DNA from: Gemmatimonadota bacterium
GTDB lineage: Bacteria; Gemmatimonadota; Gemmatimonadetes; Longimicrobiales; Gaopeijiaceae
Length of the DNA stretch: 58,759 bases
Assembly: GCA_003248075.1 (NCBI GenBank)
Contig: QJYK01000304.1
Coordinates: 1 to 58,759, forward strand
Direction of reading: 5' to 3'
Numbering within the stretch: position 1 is the stretch's first letter; every line of letters starts with the position of its first letter. Below the pieces are notes generated by a model. It saw only the letters and a list, made by a program, of their open reading frames with translations. It did not search any database and was not told the origin of the DNA. Position numbers and translations under genes: made by a program. Below are positions 7,841 to 17,037 of this stretch, in pieces.

Positions 7841-9481
7841 TCACGGCGTCATCACGCCTGCGTAGGGCACGCCGGTCAGCAGCGAGATGTCGCGGTCGTA
7901 GGTCGTGAGGTCGTCCATGCGGAAATCCTTCAGGTGGGCGTGCCCGCACGCACGAGCCAGGACCTTCATGAGCTCGACCGATGCAGACAGGAAATTCGCG
8001 AGGCGCCGCGCCGACTCGTCCACGACGAGGCGAGCCCGGAGTCCCTTCTTCTGAGTGGCGATTCCCACGGGGCAGTTGTTCGTGTGGCAGGCACGCATGC
8101 CCAGGCAGCCGATCGCCTGCAGTGCGGAATTCGCGATCGCGACGCCGTCGGCGCCCATGGCCAGCGCCTTCACGAAGTCCGATTCGGTGCGCAGGCCTCC
8201 GGTGATGATCAGGGTCACGTCCGTCGCGCCGCGGGCATCCAGATGTCGTCGGGCACGCGCGAGGGCCACCATGGTCGGAACGGTGATGTTGTTCTTGAAC
8301 AGCTCCGGAGCCGCGCCCGTCGCGCCTCCCCTCCCGTCCAGGATGACGTAGTCGGCACCGGCCTCGAGCACGAAGTCCAGGTCCTTCTCGATGTGCTGCG
8401 CGCTGATCTTGAAGCCCACCGGAATGCCGCCGCTCGCGGACCGGACCTCGTCCGCCAGCGCCGCGAAGTCGGATGGCGTGACCAGGTCCTCGAACCTGGA
8501 CGGACTGATGGCGGGGTGGCCTTCGGGAATGCCCCGCACCTCGGCGATCCTCCCGACCACCTTGGAGCCGGGAAGGTGTCCGCCGGTTCCTGTCTTCGCA
8601 CCCTGTCCGCCCTTGAAATGGAGTGCCTGGCAGCGCAGCACCTTGTCCAGGCTCCATCCGAATCGTGCGGACGCCAGCTCGTAGAAATAGCGTGAGCAGG
8701 CCTCCTGCTCCTGCGGTAGCATCCCACCCTCGCCGGAGCAGATCCCCGTCCCGGCGCGTTCGGCTCCCGCAGCGAGCGCGACCTTGGCCTCCTGGGACAG
8801 CGCGCCGAAGCTCATGTCGCTCACCAGCACGGGGATCTCGAGGCGCAGCGGCCTGGCCGCCCTCGGTCCGATCACCAGCTCGGTGCCGACCGGGGCCCCG
8901 TCCGCGAGCGGGCGGCGCGCCAGCTGGGCAGTGAGGAGCTGGACCGACTCCCAGCGCGGGAGCTCGGTGAGCGGGACCCCCATGGCCGAAACCCGGCCGT
9001 GAGCGCCCACCTTGGACAGGCCGTCGCGGGCCAGCGCCTGGATGTAGCCGTTAAACGGCTCCTCAGGGCCACCGTGAACGTCCTGATAGGTGCCCAGGTA
9101 CTCGTCGCGGCGGTAGGGCTGCGGATGATCGATCGCCCACGACGCGACCTCGTTCTCGTCGACGAGAACGGCGTCGAGCTCCTCGTCGACCCATGCCTGG
9201 AACCGGTGCAGCACCTCGTCGTTGTTGTACTCGCTGACACCGGTATCGTAGCGGTAATCCCAGCCGTGCACGCCGCAGATGAGGTTGCGTCCCTCGATGC
9301 GTCCGTCGGCGAGGAGCGCCCCGCGGTGATGACATCGACCGTACATCACGCTCACGCGACCGTCGTATCGGATCACCACGAGATCGACGTTCGCCACCAA
9401 CGCGTATGCGGGCTGCCGGTCGCCGAGCTCGCTCCAGGTCGCGACCTTGACCGTACTGGCCGGGATCGTGGGCAGATTCAT
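7841..9481 (-). CDS. Rieske-domain glutamate synthase-like FMN oxidoreductase
   Basis: 546-aa two-part protein. Residues about 10-110 are a Rieske [2Fe-2S] domain with C-H-H in 'YGRCHHRGALL' and C-x-x-H in 'LICGVHGWDYRY'. Residues about 150-540 match the FMN-binding central domain of glutamate synthase (GltB): 'SDMSFGALSQEAK', 'GICSGEGGMLPQE', 'GGQGAKTGTGGHLPG', 'ILDGRGGATGAAP' and the [3Fe-4S]-type cysteines in 'CLGMRACHTNNCPVGIAT'. The glutaminase domain is absent, so glutamine-dependent glutamate synthesis is unlikely unless a partner supplies ammonia. The true substrate is unknown. I chose the ATG at 9481 over one 51 bases upstream because AGAGG lies 8 bases before it. It is monocistronic by spacing. 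Confidence 0.82.
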   Translation of the reverse strand: MNLPTIPASTVKVATWSELGDRQPAYALVANVDLVVIRYDGRVSVMYGRCHHRGALLADGRIEGRNLICGVHGWDYRYDTGVSEYNNDEVLHRFQAWVDEELDAVLVDENEVASWAIDHPQPYRRDEYLGTYQDVHGGPEEPFNGYIQALARDGLSKVGAHGRVSAMGVPLTELPRWESVQLLTAQLARRPLADGAPVGTELVIGPRAARPLRLEIPVLVSDMSFGALSQEAKVALAAGAERAGTGICSGEGGMLPQEQEACSRYFYELASARFGWSLDKVLRCQALHFKGGQGAKTGTGGHLPGSKVVGRIAEVRGIPEGHPAISPSRFEDLVTPSDFAALADEVRSASGGIPVGFKISAQHIEKDLDFVLEAGADYVILDGRGGATGAAPELFKNNITVPTMVALARARRHLDARGATDVTLIITGGLRTESDFVKALAMGADGVAIANSALQAIGCLGMRACHTNNCPVGIATQKKGLRARLVVDESARRLANFLSASVELMKVLARACGHAHLKDFRMDDLTTYDRDISLLTGVPYAGVMTP

Positions 9482-9604
9482 GTGAGGATCCTCTGTGGGG
9501 TGCGGCGGACCCGCCATCTTGGGCACCTCCACGCCGAGGCGCTACCGGATCCGCGGAACGCGGCGCGAGCCCATCGTGGCACGGGCGGCGACGGCGCGAG
9601 CCGG

Positions 9605-10450
9605 TCAGGAGAGCACGGCTCGCTCCGCCGCCCGGATCGCGTCCTCCAGGAAGCGCCCCAGGGTGTCCGCCGGCTCTCCGCCGCTTCCCACCAGCTCCTC
9701 CCCGGTCAGGACCGCGCCGGTCCACCCTTCCGAGTGCCAATGACCCACGCGCAGCGGCGCGAGCCTCGCCAGGTCGGGCGGCGGCCACGCGTTGACGTAC
9801 CAATACCAGCCCTCGTAGCCACCCCCCATCGGCGCAAGGCCCACTCCGACGGTGCGCGCGGCCTCCCGTTCGTCCGCCGGACGAACGGTGATCAGCGTCG
9901 CGATGTCGAAGTGATGCGGCCAGCAGCGCACCTCGGACGCTGCCCGCTCCGCCGCCAGGGCCTCGAGCCGGGCCGCCGCACCGGAGTAGAGCGCGGACAG
10001 GACGCGACGCTCACGGCCGCGATCGGCGGAGAAAGCCTCTCCGCGTGCCGCGGGCCCCTCGGGGATCGTGAACTCGGGAAGCGACAGCGTCAGCTCGGCG
10101 AGGCCGAGCACGCCCGAGAGGATCTCTTCCAGCCAACCAAACCCCTCCGCGCGAGTGCGACCCCCGAGGGTGAAGGCGTGGCGCTCGGTCCCGCCCCCGT
10201 CGGTGACGAACAGCGTGAGATCCGCCGGGCGCACACCGACACGCGCCGCTTCGCCGGGTCCGAGCGGTTCCCCCACAAAGGCCTCGGCTCCCCGCCACCA
10301 CCTCATGCCGCGGTGGCTGTCGTCGTCCCTGGGCGTCGCGAGCGCCTGTCCGGCGGACGCGATGGCTTGTACCGCCTCGTGGAGCTCGAGGGTGGCGTCT
10401 CCCAGACTCCCGGGCGGCACCGCGCGGATCTCTCCCCATTCCTCGGACAC
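9605..10450 (-). CDS. Conserved protein of unknown function
   Basis: 281-aa soluble protein without signal peptide or membrane segment. I recognise no named family with confidence. Notable motifs that look conserved are 'CWPHHFDIATLITV', 'VGVGLAPMGGGYEGWYWYVNAWPPP' and 'GHWHSEGWTGAVLTGEELV', all rich in His, Trp and Tyr and clustered in the C-terminal half. This pattern suggests a cupin- or lipocalin-like cavity or a metal site. The N-terminal half is Ala/Glu-rich. An AAGGAGACC ribosome-binding site precedes the ATG at 10450. It is divergent from the SGNH lipoprotein gene. Nothing nearby indicates its role. Confidence 0.6.
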   Translation of the reverse strand: MSEEWGEIRAVPPGSLGDATLELHEAVQAIASAGQALATPRDDDSHRGMRWWRGAEAFVGEPLGPGEAARVGVRPADLTLFVTDGGGTERHAFTLGGRTRAEGFGWLEEILSGVLGLAELTLSLPEFTIPEGPAARGEAFSADRGRERRVLSALYSGAAARLEALAAERAASEVRCWPHHFDIATLITVRPADEREAARTVGVGLAPMGGGYEGWYWYVNAWPPPDLARLAPLRVGHWHSEGWTGAVLTGEELVGSGGEPADTLGRFLEDAIRAAERAVLS

Positions 10451-10566
10451 AGGTCTCCTTCCTCCGTCTCTGGTCCCCTTCGCCGCGTGGTCCGGTCCGT
10501 GCCGGCGTCACCCGGTAGCGTCCGCGTCGTATCCCGGGTATGCATCTACGGTTCCTGGAGAGGATG

Positions 10567-11322
10567 ATGGGCGGACGCCGTCGCCTCGCTGCGGTGTTGC
10601 TGTCGACCACCGTGGCGCCCCCGCTCGCCTGTTCCGCGCCGACGGGCCCCGAGGCGCGCGCCGACCTCACCGTGCTGTTCATCGGCAACAGCCTCACGTA
10701 TACCAATGACCTCCCCGACCTGGTGCGGTCCATCGCGGAGGCCGCGGGACACTCTTTGGCCGCCAGCCAGCTGGCGTATCCGAACTACAGCCTGGAGGAC
10801 CACTGGAACGCGGGTGTGGCCGCTGCCATCCGCGAAGCGCGTCCGGACGTGGTGGTCATGCAGCAGGGGCCCTCCTCACTGCCCGAAAACCAGATCTATC
10901 TCCGAGCGTGGGCCGACACGCTGGCCCAGGTAATCAGGGAAGTCGGAGCCCGCCCAGCGCTGCTCATGGTCTGGCCCGACCGGACCCGCATGGACTACTT
11001 CGCAGACGTGCGCGACGCCTACCGCCAGGCCGCCCTCGCGACCCGCGGGATCTTCGTCCCCGCCGGCCAGGCCTGGCTGGAAGCATGGGCGCTCGACCCC
11101 GATCTCGCCCTCTACGGTCCCGACGGATTCCACCCCTCGCGGCTGGGCTCGGAGGTGGCCGCTCTCACCCTCTTCCGGGCCCTCTTCGACCGGAGCGTCG
11201 CCGAGCTGCCGGACCGGATGGTGCCCGTCACCGGGGGCCTGCCCACGATCGACCTCGGGGATGCCGGAGAGGTTGTCAGGGCCGCCGTCGAGGCGGCCGT
11301 AGCGGGGTGGGCGCTGCACTGA
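10567..11322 (+). CDS. SGNH/GDSL-type hydrolase lipoprotein
   Basis: 251-aa secreted hydrolase. Signal peptide with lipobox (LACS, Cys at about residue 20), then block I 'VLFIGNSLTYTNDLP' with Ser in GNS, block III-like 'VVVMQQGPSSLP', and block V 'DGFHPSRLGSEVAAL' supplying catalytic Asp and His. These are the SGNH esterase/acetylhydrolase signatures; substrates are probably acyl or acetyl esters of cell-envelope or extracellular polymers. I preferred the ATG at 10567 (GGAG ends 6 bases upstream) over in-frame ATGs at 10564 and 10540, which lack proper spacing. It is divergent from the 281-aa gene. Confidence 0.8.
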   Translation: MGGRRRLAAVLLSTTVAPPLACSAPTGPEARADLTVLFIGNSLTYTNDLPDLVRSIAEAAGHSLAASQLAYPNYSLEDHWNAGVAAAIREARPDVVVMQQGPSSLPENQIYLRAWADTLAQVIREVGARPALLMVWPDRTRMDYFADVRDAYRQAALATRGIFVPAGQAWLEAWALDPDLALYGPDGFHPSRLGSEVAALTLFRALFDRSVAELPDRMVPVTGGLPTIDLGDAGEVVRAAVEAAVAGWALH

Positions 11323-11361
11323 GGCGAGCCGTCGGCGAAAACGTGGCCCTCGGCCGTCCGG

Positions 11362-12120
11362 TCAGTCCACCTCGCCGGCCACGACCCTTCGGAACACTTC
11401 TACCGCCCCCCGGACCCGGGTCGGGTCCAGCCCGACCCATTCGTCCCACGCGCTACCCATCCCCGCCTGTCGCTCCAGGAGCATCTCGACGACCCCGACC
11501 ACCGTCCTTCTGAGGTCCGGCGCCGCCAGGTTCATGCGGCGCCACATCGCCGCCAGCACGCGCAGCGAGCCACGGTCCTGCTCGAACAGCGTGTCCAGCT
11601 CCTCGTCCTTGAAGAACGGTCCCTCGGCGGCGGCCCGGAGACAGCGGTCCACGACCTCGGCCACGTGGTCGTCGAGCCGCCGGAGGAGCAGCTTCTGGGA
11701 ACGAAGCGCCAGGGCCTTCCCCAGGTAGGTCATCAGCGGATACACGGAATCACCGAGGCCGTCCAGCACCACGGTGCGGGCGTCCGTGAGGTAGATGTAG
11801 AGTCGATCGTAGTGCTGGTCCTTGAGCCGCACCTTTTCGGACAGGTCGGGATCGATCCAGTCATACCCGACCAGCTCCGAAAAGGGGACCAGGTCCGAGA
11901 TGCGATCTCCCACCTCTCTGGCGACCCGGCGCGGAGTGACCAGCAACGAGGCGCCGGACCGGGTGAGGATGCGTACGGCCGCGCCGCGCTCCCCGAGCAT
12001 GTCCTCGACGCCTTCAGGACTCTCCGGAAGCAGGGTCGCGTTCAAACCGCTCCGTCGACCGGCCGCGTCCATGAAGATGTCCACCAGCTGCTCGGATAGG
12101 AGGACGTCGAGGAGGGGCAT
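11362..12120 (-). CDS. Hypothetical protein
   Basis: 252-aa predicted cytoplasmic protein, unrecognised. It has neither signal peptide nor membrane helix. The sequence alternates short hydrophobic beta-like stretches ('AVRILTRSGASLLVTPRRVA', 'YDRLYIYLTDARTVVLDGL') in the N-terminal half with amphipathic helices in the C-terminal half ('ALALRSQKLLLRRLDDHVAEVVDRCLRAA'). An acidic aromatic segment 'LVGYDWIDPDLSEK' sits in the middle. Codon use and GC match the neighbours. It is convergent with the SGNH gene and divergent from the S9 peptidase gene. No function can be assigned. Confidence 0.6.
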   Translation of the reverse strand: MPLLDVLLSEQLVDIFMDAAGRRSGLNATLLPESPEGVEDMLGERGAAVRILTRSGASLLVTPRRVAREVGDRISDLVPFSELVGYDWIDPDLSEKVRLKDQHYDRLYIYLTDARTVVLDGLGDSVYPLMTYLGKALALRSQKLLLRRLDDHVAEVVDRCLRAAAEGPFFKDEELDTLFEQDRGSLRVLAAMWRRMNLAAPDLRRTVVGVVEMLLERQAGMGSAWDEWVGLDPTRVRGAVEVFRRVVAGEVD

Positions 12121-12252
12121 GGTGCGGTTGCAGCGCGTCTCGGAGGTGGTCGGCTCCAGGAACTACCCGTAAGGCCCGGCATCGTTGCCAGGCCGCAGGT
12201 CGGGGCTACGTTCAGGGGATCTCGTCCAGATCCACTCCGCTCGAGGTGGCCC

Positions 12253-15075
12253 GTGTCTCTCCCCCGACGGCTCTGTGCACGCAGCCTGCCTCACCTGGCC
12301 CTGCTCCTGCTCGTCTTCCTGTCCGCGCCCGTCACGGCACAACAGAAGCGGGCGCTCACGTTCACCGACCTCATGCAGATCCGTCAGATCGAGCAGCCGT
12401 CGATCTCGGCGGACGGCCGCTGGGTAGCGTTCACGGCCCGGCCCGACCGCGGTGACCCGGAGGTCATCGTACGATCCGCGGACGGTCGCCTCCGATACGC
12501 CATCGCGCTCGGTGCCAGGCCCCTGATCTCAGCCGATGGCGCGTGGGTGGCGGCTCGGCTCGAGCCGACTCTCGAGGCGCAGGAGACCGCCAAAGGCGAC
12601 ACCCCGCGGCGGGGCCTCGCCGTGCTCGCGACCTCGACCGGCGAGCTCGACCGTTTCGACGACGTCCAGGACTACGCGTTCTCGGAGGACGGTCGTTGGC
12701 TCGCGTGGCACCGCTTCGAGGTGCGAGCTGAGAAGGGGTCGGCGGATTCCACCTCTTCAGCGCGGGAGGAGCGCCCGCCGGTGTCTCCAGGCGACGGGAA
12801 GAGGAAGGCGGGCACGCCCCTGGTCATTCGGTCGCTCGCCGACGGGACGGAGGTCGAGGTGCTCGGAGTGCGCTCCTGGGCGTTTGCCCCCGGCGCACCC
12901 CGAATCGCCTATGCCGTGGCGTCGTCGGATAACGCGCGCGACGGCCTGTACGTGCGGGACCTCGTGTCGGGCTCGGAAGCCGTCGTGGACTCACGTCCCT
13001 TCGGGCACTATGCCGAGCTCTCGTGGAGCGAAGACGGCGGATCACTGGCTTTCGTCCGTGCCGAGGAGAACACCGACGGTGAGCCCGGACGAGGCACGCT
13101 CGTGGCCTGGAACGATTCCACCGCGGCCGATCTGGTCGACCCGGACGAGGCACCCGGCGGCTGGCTCATCCCGACCGTCAACGAGCTCCGATGGAGCGAG
13201 GACGGGCAGCGGCTCTTCTTCGGCTGGCGTCCACTCCGCGCGGACGAACAGGAGGCCGCGGTCGCCGTCCAGACCGTGGGGGACGGCGGAGCGGACACAG
13301 CCGCCTTCGACGCGTTCGACACCGACGCCATCCTCCAGGGACGCGGCGTCGACGTGTGGCACTGGCTCGACCCCCGCGTGAACCCCCAACAGAAGATCCT
13401 CTGGCCCCAGGAAAAGGACAGGACGTACCGGGCGGTGTACCACGTGGCCCAGGGCCGAGCGGTCGAGCTGGCGGACGTCGACCTGCCGGACGTCGAGGTG
13501 CCGTCCAACGCGCGGGTGGCGCTGGCCACGTCGGACGTGCCCTACCGCCGGCAAGCCACCTGGACCGGGGGAAGACGCGACCTCTACGCCGTCGACCTGG
13601 CGAACGGCACGCGGACACATGTGGCCGAACGGCTGGAGCGGGGCGGTCGCCTGTCGCCGGGAGGGCGGTTCGTGCTCTTCTGGCAAGACGGCCACTATCA
13701 CCTCACCGACGTCGCCAGCGGCGCGACGCGCAACCTCACCGAAGGCCTGGGCGTGTCCTTCGCGGACGAGGATCACGACACCCCCGACGACCCGGGCGGC
13801 TACGGTGACGGAGGGTGGATCGACGGTGACGCGGCCGTGCTGCTCTACGACAAGTTCGACATCTGGGTCGTGCCCACCGACGGTGCCCGGGCTCGCATGC
13901 TCACCGACGGAGCGGGGCGACGCCAACGTCGTCAGTTCCGGGTCGTGGACACGGACCCGGAGACCGAGAGCATCGGCGCCCGCGAACGATTGCTGCTCAC
14001 CTCCTACCACGACGTGAGGAAGAACTACGGGTTCTACGAGGCCCGTGTGGACCGGGGCGGAGTGACACGTCTCCTGGAGGAGGACCGGCGCTTCCGGTTC
14101 CTGGCCAAGGCCGAGGAAGCCGACACGTATCTCTTCACGCGCGAGGACTACGACGAGTTCCCGGACCTTTGGCTGGCACGTCCCGATTTCTCGGATGCAC
14201 GTCGACTCAGCGATGTGAATCCGGGGCTCGCGGACTTCGCGTGGGGATCGTCGGAGCTCGTGGAGTGGTCGAGCGCCGACGGCACACCGCTGCACGGTGT
14301 CGTCATCAAGCCCGGCAACTACGACCCCTCGAAGCGCTACCCGGTGCTCGTGTACTACTACGAGCTTTTCAGCCAGCGGCTCCACGAGTTCAACGAGCCG
14401 GCGGTCAACCATCGACCCAGCTTTCCCCTGTACGCGTCGAACGGGTACGTGGTCTTCCTCCCGGACGTACGCTTCGAGGTGGGACGACCCGGCTTCAGCG
14501 CCACCAAGGCGATCGTCCCCGGCGTTCAGCACCTCATCGACATGGGGCTCGCCGATCCGGATGCCATCGCGCTGCACGGTCACTCCTGGAGCGGCTATCA
14601 GACGGCCTTCGTGGTCACGCAGACCGACATCTTCAAGACCGCGATCGCCGGTGCCCCGGTGGGCAACATGACCAGCGCGTATTCCGGGATCCGATGGGGC
14701 TCGGGGCTCGCCCGGCAGTTCCAGTACGAGCAGGGGCAGAGCCGCCTCAGCGGGAGCTTGTGGGAAGCCCGCGACGAATACATCGACAACTCTCCCGTGT
14801 TCTTCGCAGACCGCATCCACACGCCACTGCTCATCCTGCACGGTGATCGGGACGACGCGGTGCCGTGGTATCAGTCGATCGAGCTGTACCTCGCGCTGCG
14901 TCGACTCGACCGCGAGGTCGTGTTCCTCCAATACCGCGATGAGCCCCATCATCCGCAGAAGTATGCGAACAAGCTCGATTGGGCGATCAAGATGAAGGAA
15001 TGGCTGGACCACTACCTGAAGGGCGAGCCCGCGGCCGACTGGATCGCGAACGGGGTCCCCTACCAGGGTCGCTGA
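12253..15075 (+). CDS. Secreted S9 family (prolyl oligopeptidase-like) serine peptidase
   Basis: 940-aa exported peptidase. The N-terminal signal peptide (about residues 1-34, ending in VTAQQ) is followed by a WD40/PD40-type beta-propeller ('QPSISADGRWVAFTARPDRG', 'LSWSEDGGSLAFV', 'LRWSEDGQRLFF') to about residue 650. A C-terminal alpha/beta hydrolase follows, with Ser778 in GHSWSG, Asp865 in HGDRDDAVP and His899/900 in DEPHHP, the catalytic triad of the S9 clan. Probably it degrades oligopeptides outside the inner membrane. An insertion 'EKGSADSTSSAREERPPVSPGDGKRK' (about residues 160-185) is a low-complexity loop. The GTG start at 12253 follows a GAGGTGG ribosome-binding site. Confidence 0.88.
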   Translation: MSLPRRLCARSLPHLALLLLVFLSAPVTAQQKRALTFTDLMQIRQIEQPSISADGRWVAFTARPDRGDPEVIVRSADGRLRYAIALGARPLISADGAWVAARLEPTLEAQETAKGDTPRRGLAVLATSTGELDRFDDVQDYAFSEDGRWLAWHRFEVRAEKGSADSTSSAREERPPVSPGDGKRKAGTPLVIRSLADGTEVEVLGVRSWAFAPGAPRIAYAVASSDNARDGLYVRDLVSGSEAVVDSRPFGHYAELSWSEDGGSLAFVRAEENTDGEPGRGTLVAWNDSTAADLVDPDEAPGGWLIPTVNELRWSEDGQRLFFGWRPLRADEQEAAVAVQTVGDGGADTAAFDAFDTDAILQGRGVDVWHWLDPRVNPQQKILWPQEKDRTYRAVYHVAQGRAVELADVDLPDVEVPSNARVALATSDVPYRRQATWTGGRRDLYAVDLANGTRTHVAERLERGGRLSPGGRFVLFWQDGHYHLTDVASGATRNLTEGLGVSFADEDHDTPDDPGGYGDGGWIDGDAAVLLYDKFDIWVVPTDGARARMLTDGAGRRQRRQFRVVDTDPETESIGARERLLLTSYHDVRKNYGFYEARVDRGGVTRLLEEDRRFRFLAKAEEADTYLFTREDYDEFPDLWLARPDFSDARRLSDVNPGLADFAWGSSELVEWSSADGTPLHGVVIKPGNYDPSKRYPVLVYYYELFSQRLHEFNEPAVNHRPSFPLYASNGYVVFLPDVRFEVGRPGFSATKAIVPGVQHLIDMGLADPDAIALHGHSWSGYQTAFVVTQTDIFKTAIAGAPVGNMTSAYSGIRWGSGLARQFQYEQGQSRLSGSLWEARDEYIDNSPVFFADRIHTPLLILHGDRDDAVPWYQSIELYLALRRLDREVVFLQYRDEPHHPQKYANKLDWAIKMKEWLDHYLKGEPAADWIANGVPYQGR

Positions 15076-15089
15076 GGCGAGATCGCCGG

Positions 15090-15572
15090 TCAGGAGCTCG
15101 TCGTCGGATGGGTCGATGGCCGCGGGGCACCTGGCCACGACTCGTGCTCGAGCGCGACGACCCAGCGCCCGCCCTCCAGCACCATGACGTCCGTCCAGAG
15201 GAGGTGCGCGGCGGATGCAGTGGAGCCCCGGATCGTCACGGTCGCCACCGTCGGGGACAGCACCTGGGTGTGCACGATGCCGTAGTCGAAGGTCTGGTCA
15301 CGGTGCAACGAGAACCAGGGCGCGCTCAGCACCCGGAAGTTGTCTGCCCCGACGATCACGTCGCTGACCCCGGCGTAGAGGAAGCCGTCGCCGTCCTGGT
15401 AGAAGGCGCCCACGGCTTCCGCGTCGTGCTGGTTCATGGCCTCGAAGCGCGCGTCCACCGCGGCATGCAGGGTCTGAATGATCTGAAGGCGCTCGGTGTC
15501 AGACATCTCGACCCGCCCGTGACAGGCGGCCAGGGCAAGGCAAGTGGCGGCGACCCGGCCCAGCTCACGCAT
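15090..15572 (-). CDS. SnoaL/DUF4440-like NTF2-fold lipoprotein
   Basis: 160-aa small secreted protein. The signal peptide has a lipobox (LAAC), then one NTF2-like domain: 'ERLQIIQTLHAAVDARFEAMNQHDAEAVGAFYQDGDGFLYAG' is the typical first helix-turn region of DUF4440/SnoaL-like proteins, and it ends with 'LLWTDVMVLEGGRWVVALEHESW'. Such folds bind small hydrophobic ligands or act as enzymes; no catalytic residues can be named. The start at 15572 is chosen because GAGGAGG lies 5 bases upstream and the signal peptide begins there. It is convergent with the S9 gene (14 bases apart) and 76 bases beyond the cytochrome gene on the same strand, so it may be co-transcribed with it. Confidence 0.75.
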   Translation of the reverse strand: MRELGRVAATCLALAACHGRVEMSDTERLQIIQTLHAAVDARFEAMNQHDAEAVGAFYQDGDGFLYAGVSDVIVGADNFRVLSAPWFSLHRDQTFDYGIVHTQVLSPTVATVTIRGSTASAAHLLWTDVMVLEGGRWVVALEHESWPGAPRPSTHPTTSS

Positions 15573-15648
15573 GCCGACCTCCTCGGTGGAGTGCGCCCGC
15601 ACCCCCGCGTGCGGGCGCCGCTGTCCGCTTCTCAGGATCCAGGCCGGC

Positions 15649-16743
15649 CTATGGGGCCAGGCCCTTCATCTTCTCGATGCTGTTGGCCAGCAGCCCGATC
15701 ACGTACGGCGGGTTGTGGATCCCCGTGCTCTTGTCCTCGTAGATCGTCTGCCAGTTGAGGAACGCGGCCGCGGCGTCGGCCGGCCAGGTTCCTCCCACGC
15801 TCGAGACACTTGGAGCCGCGGCCATGATCCCCACCTTGCGCAGTAGAACCGCCAGGCTGTCGAGCTTCGTCTGCACCTCGTCCTGAAGACCGAAGGCATC
15901 GAAGTCCTCGATGTTCGAGTGGCACTCCAGGCACCCCGTGACGTTGTCCTCGAGGGAACCGTGGTACTCGTAGGACATCTTCATGGTGTGGCCGCCGGAC
16001 TGCGAGCCGAAGCCGGGCGCCATGTGGCACATGGGGCATCCCTCGCCGATCGTGCCATGGTAGTGCGCGCCGCCCTCGATGGTCACCGGGCCGGTGAACT
16101 CGAACATGCCCACGCCCCCCAGGATCTGAGCCACCGGGCTGTGGTGTGTGCCGTAGCGGGACGTGGTGAACGTCACCGGATCGCCGCCGATCACGGGAAG
16201 CGGTGAGACGGGACGGGCCTGGTGGCACGAGGCGCACAGGTTCCCCTCGCCGAAGTCCACCGACTCCCCCGGACTCGCCCAGAGCGCGACCGCATCGGTG
16301 GTCGTGAGCGCGTAGTCCGCGTCGGTGAACGTCGTATGGATCTTATGGCACGTGCGGCAGTTCGGAGGCGACGGGTTCGCGAATCCGCCGGCGGTGGTCT
16401 GCTCGCCCGTCGCCAGCACCTCCATGAAACCCTCGTGCGCGTGACAGGGGGCGCAGCTCGCCGGTCCCGAGTACGCTAGGCTCGCGCGCTCGTAGTTCCC
16501 CCCGTTGAAGTGCTGCGACTTCTGGTACTGGATCTGTCGTACGTACAGGTTCGTGTCGTCGGTGTGGCACTGCGTGCAATTCTGGTTCACCTCGCCGGCG
16601 GTGCCCGCGGGTCCCTGCGGCCCGGACGGACCCGCGGGACCCACTGGACCCTGGGGTCCTTCCGGTCCCATGGGCCCTTCGCAGCCCGCGAGCGCGAAGG
16701 CGAGCAGGGCGGTCCCTGCCCAGAGTGGTATCGGCCTCTTCAT
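15649..16743 (-). CDS. Hexaheme c-type cytochrome lipoprotein with collagen-like stalk
   Basis: 364-aa exported cytochrome. Lipoprotein signal (LAGC), then immediately a collagen-like Gly-Pro-X run of about nine triplets (residues about 22-49, starting GPMGPEGPQGPVGPAG), then the heme domain. Six CXXCH motifs are visible: CTQCH, CAPCH, CRTCH, CASCH, CPMCH and CLECH. Extra His residues ('GTHHSPVA', 'HYHGTIGEG') could be distal ligands. The heme spacing resembles multiheme cytochromes of the NapC/cytochrome c554/doubled-CXXCH type. The likely role is electron transfer at the outer surface or in the periplasm. The ATG at 16743 has GGAG 6 bases upstream. No oxidase or reductase partner is adjacent. 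Confidence 0.85.
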   Translation of the reverse strand: MKRPIPLWAGTALLAFALAGCEGPMGPEGPQGPVGPAGPSGPQGPAGTAGEVNQNCTQCHTDDTNLYVRQIQYQKSQHFNGGNYERASLAYSGPASCAPCHAHEGFMEVLATGEQTTAGGFANPSPPNCRTCHKIHTTFTDADYALTTTDAVALWASPGESVDFGEGNLCASCHQARPVSPLPVIGGDPVTFTTSRYGTHHSPVAQILGGVGMFEFTGPVTIEGGAHYHGTIGEGCPMCHMAPGFGSQSGGHTMKMSYEYHGSLEDNVTGCLECHSNIEDFDAFGLQDEVQTKLDSLAVLLRKVGIMAAAPSVSSVGGTWPADAAAAFLNWQTIYEDKSTGIHNPPYVIGLLANSIEKMKGLAP

Positions 16744-17037
16744 CGGCGTCTCCAATCGTGTCACCCCTCGGCTCGGGGGCGGCGGGCGGAGGGCTTACGC
16801 TCCGTTCCGTAGCCGGCTCCGCGACGCGGCGTCGAGGGGCGGGAGATCGCCGCGGCGAGGCCGACAGGGCCCTCCGTAGTCTCCCGGATGTCGCCGCGCC
16901 GATCCATCGGCCATCCGTACCGGCCGGGGGGGTACTTTCGAACCCCTTGTGGAGCCATCTTTCTCCATAGGGCCCTCCCCGGACATGGCCGTCACCATGG
17001 GCGGACCGCGGCACCATCCGATCAGGAGGTGACCCGC

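Noticed and set aside
16744-17037. Possible gene in the divergent region between cytochrome and regulator
   Set aside because: An in-frame extension of the regulator exists, but the strong ribosome-binding site at 17025-17035 and the domain start point to 17038. Nothing else is supported in these 294 bases.
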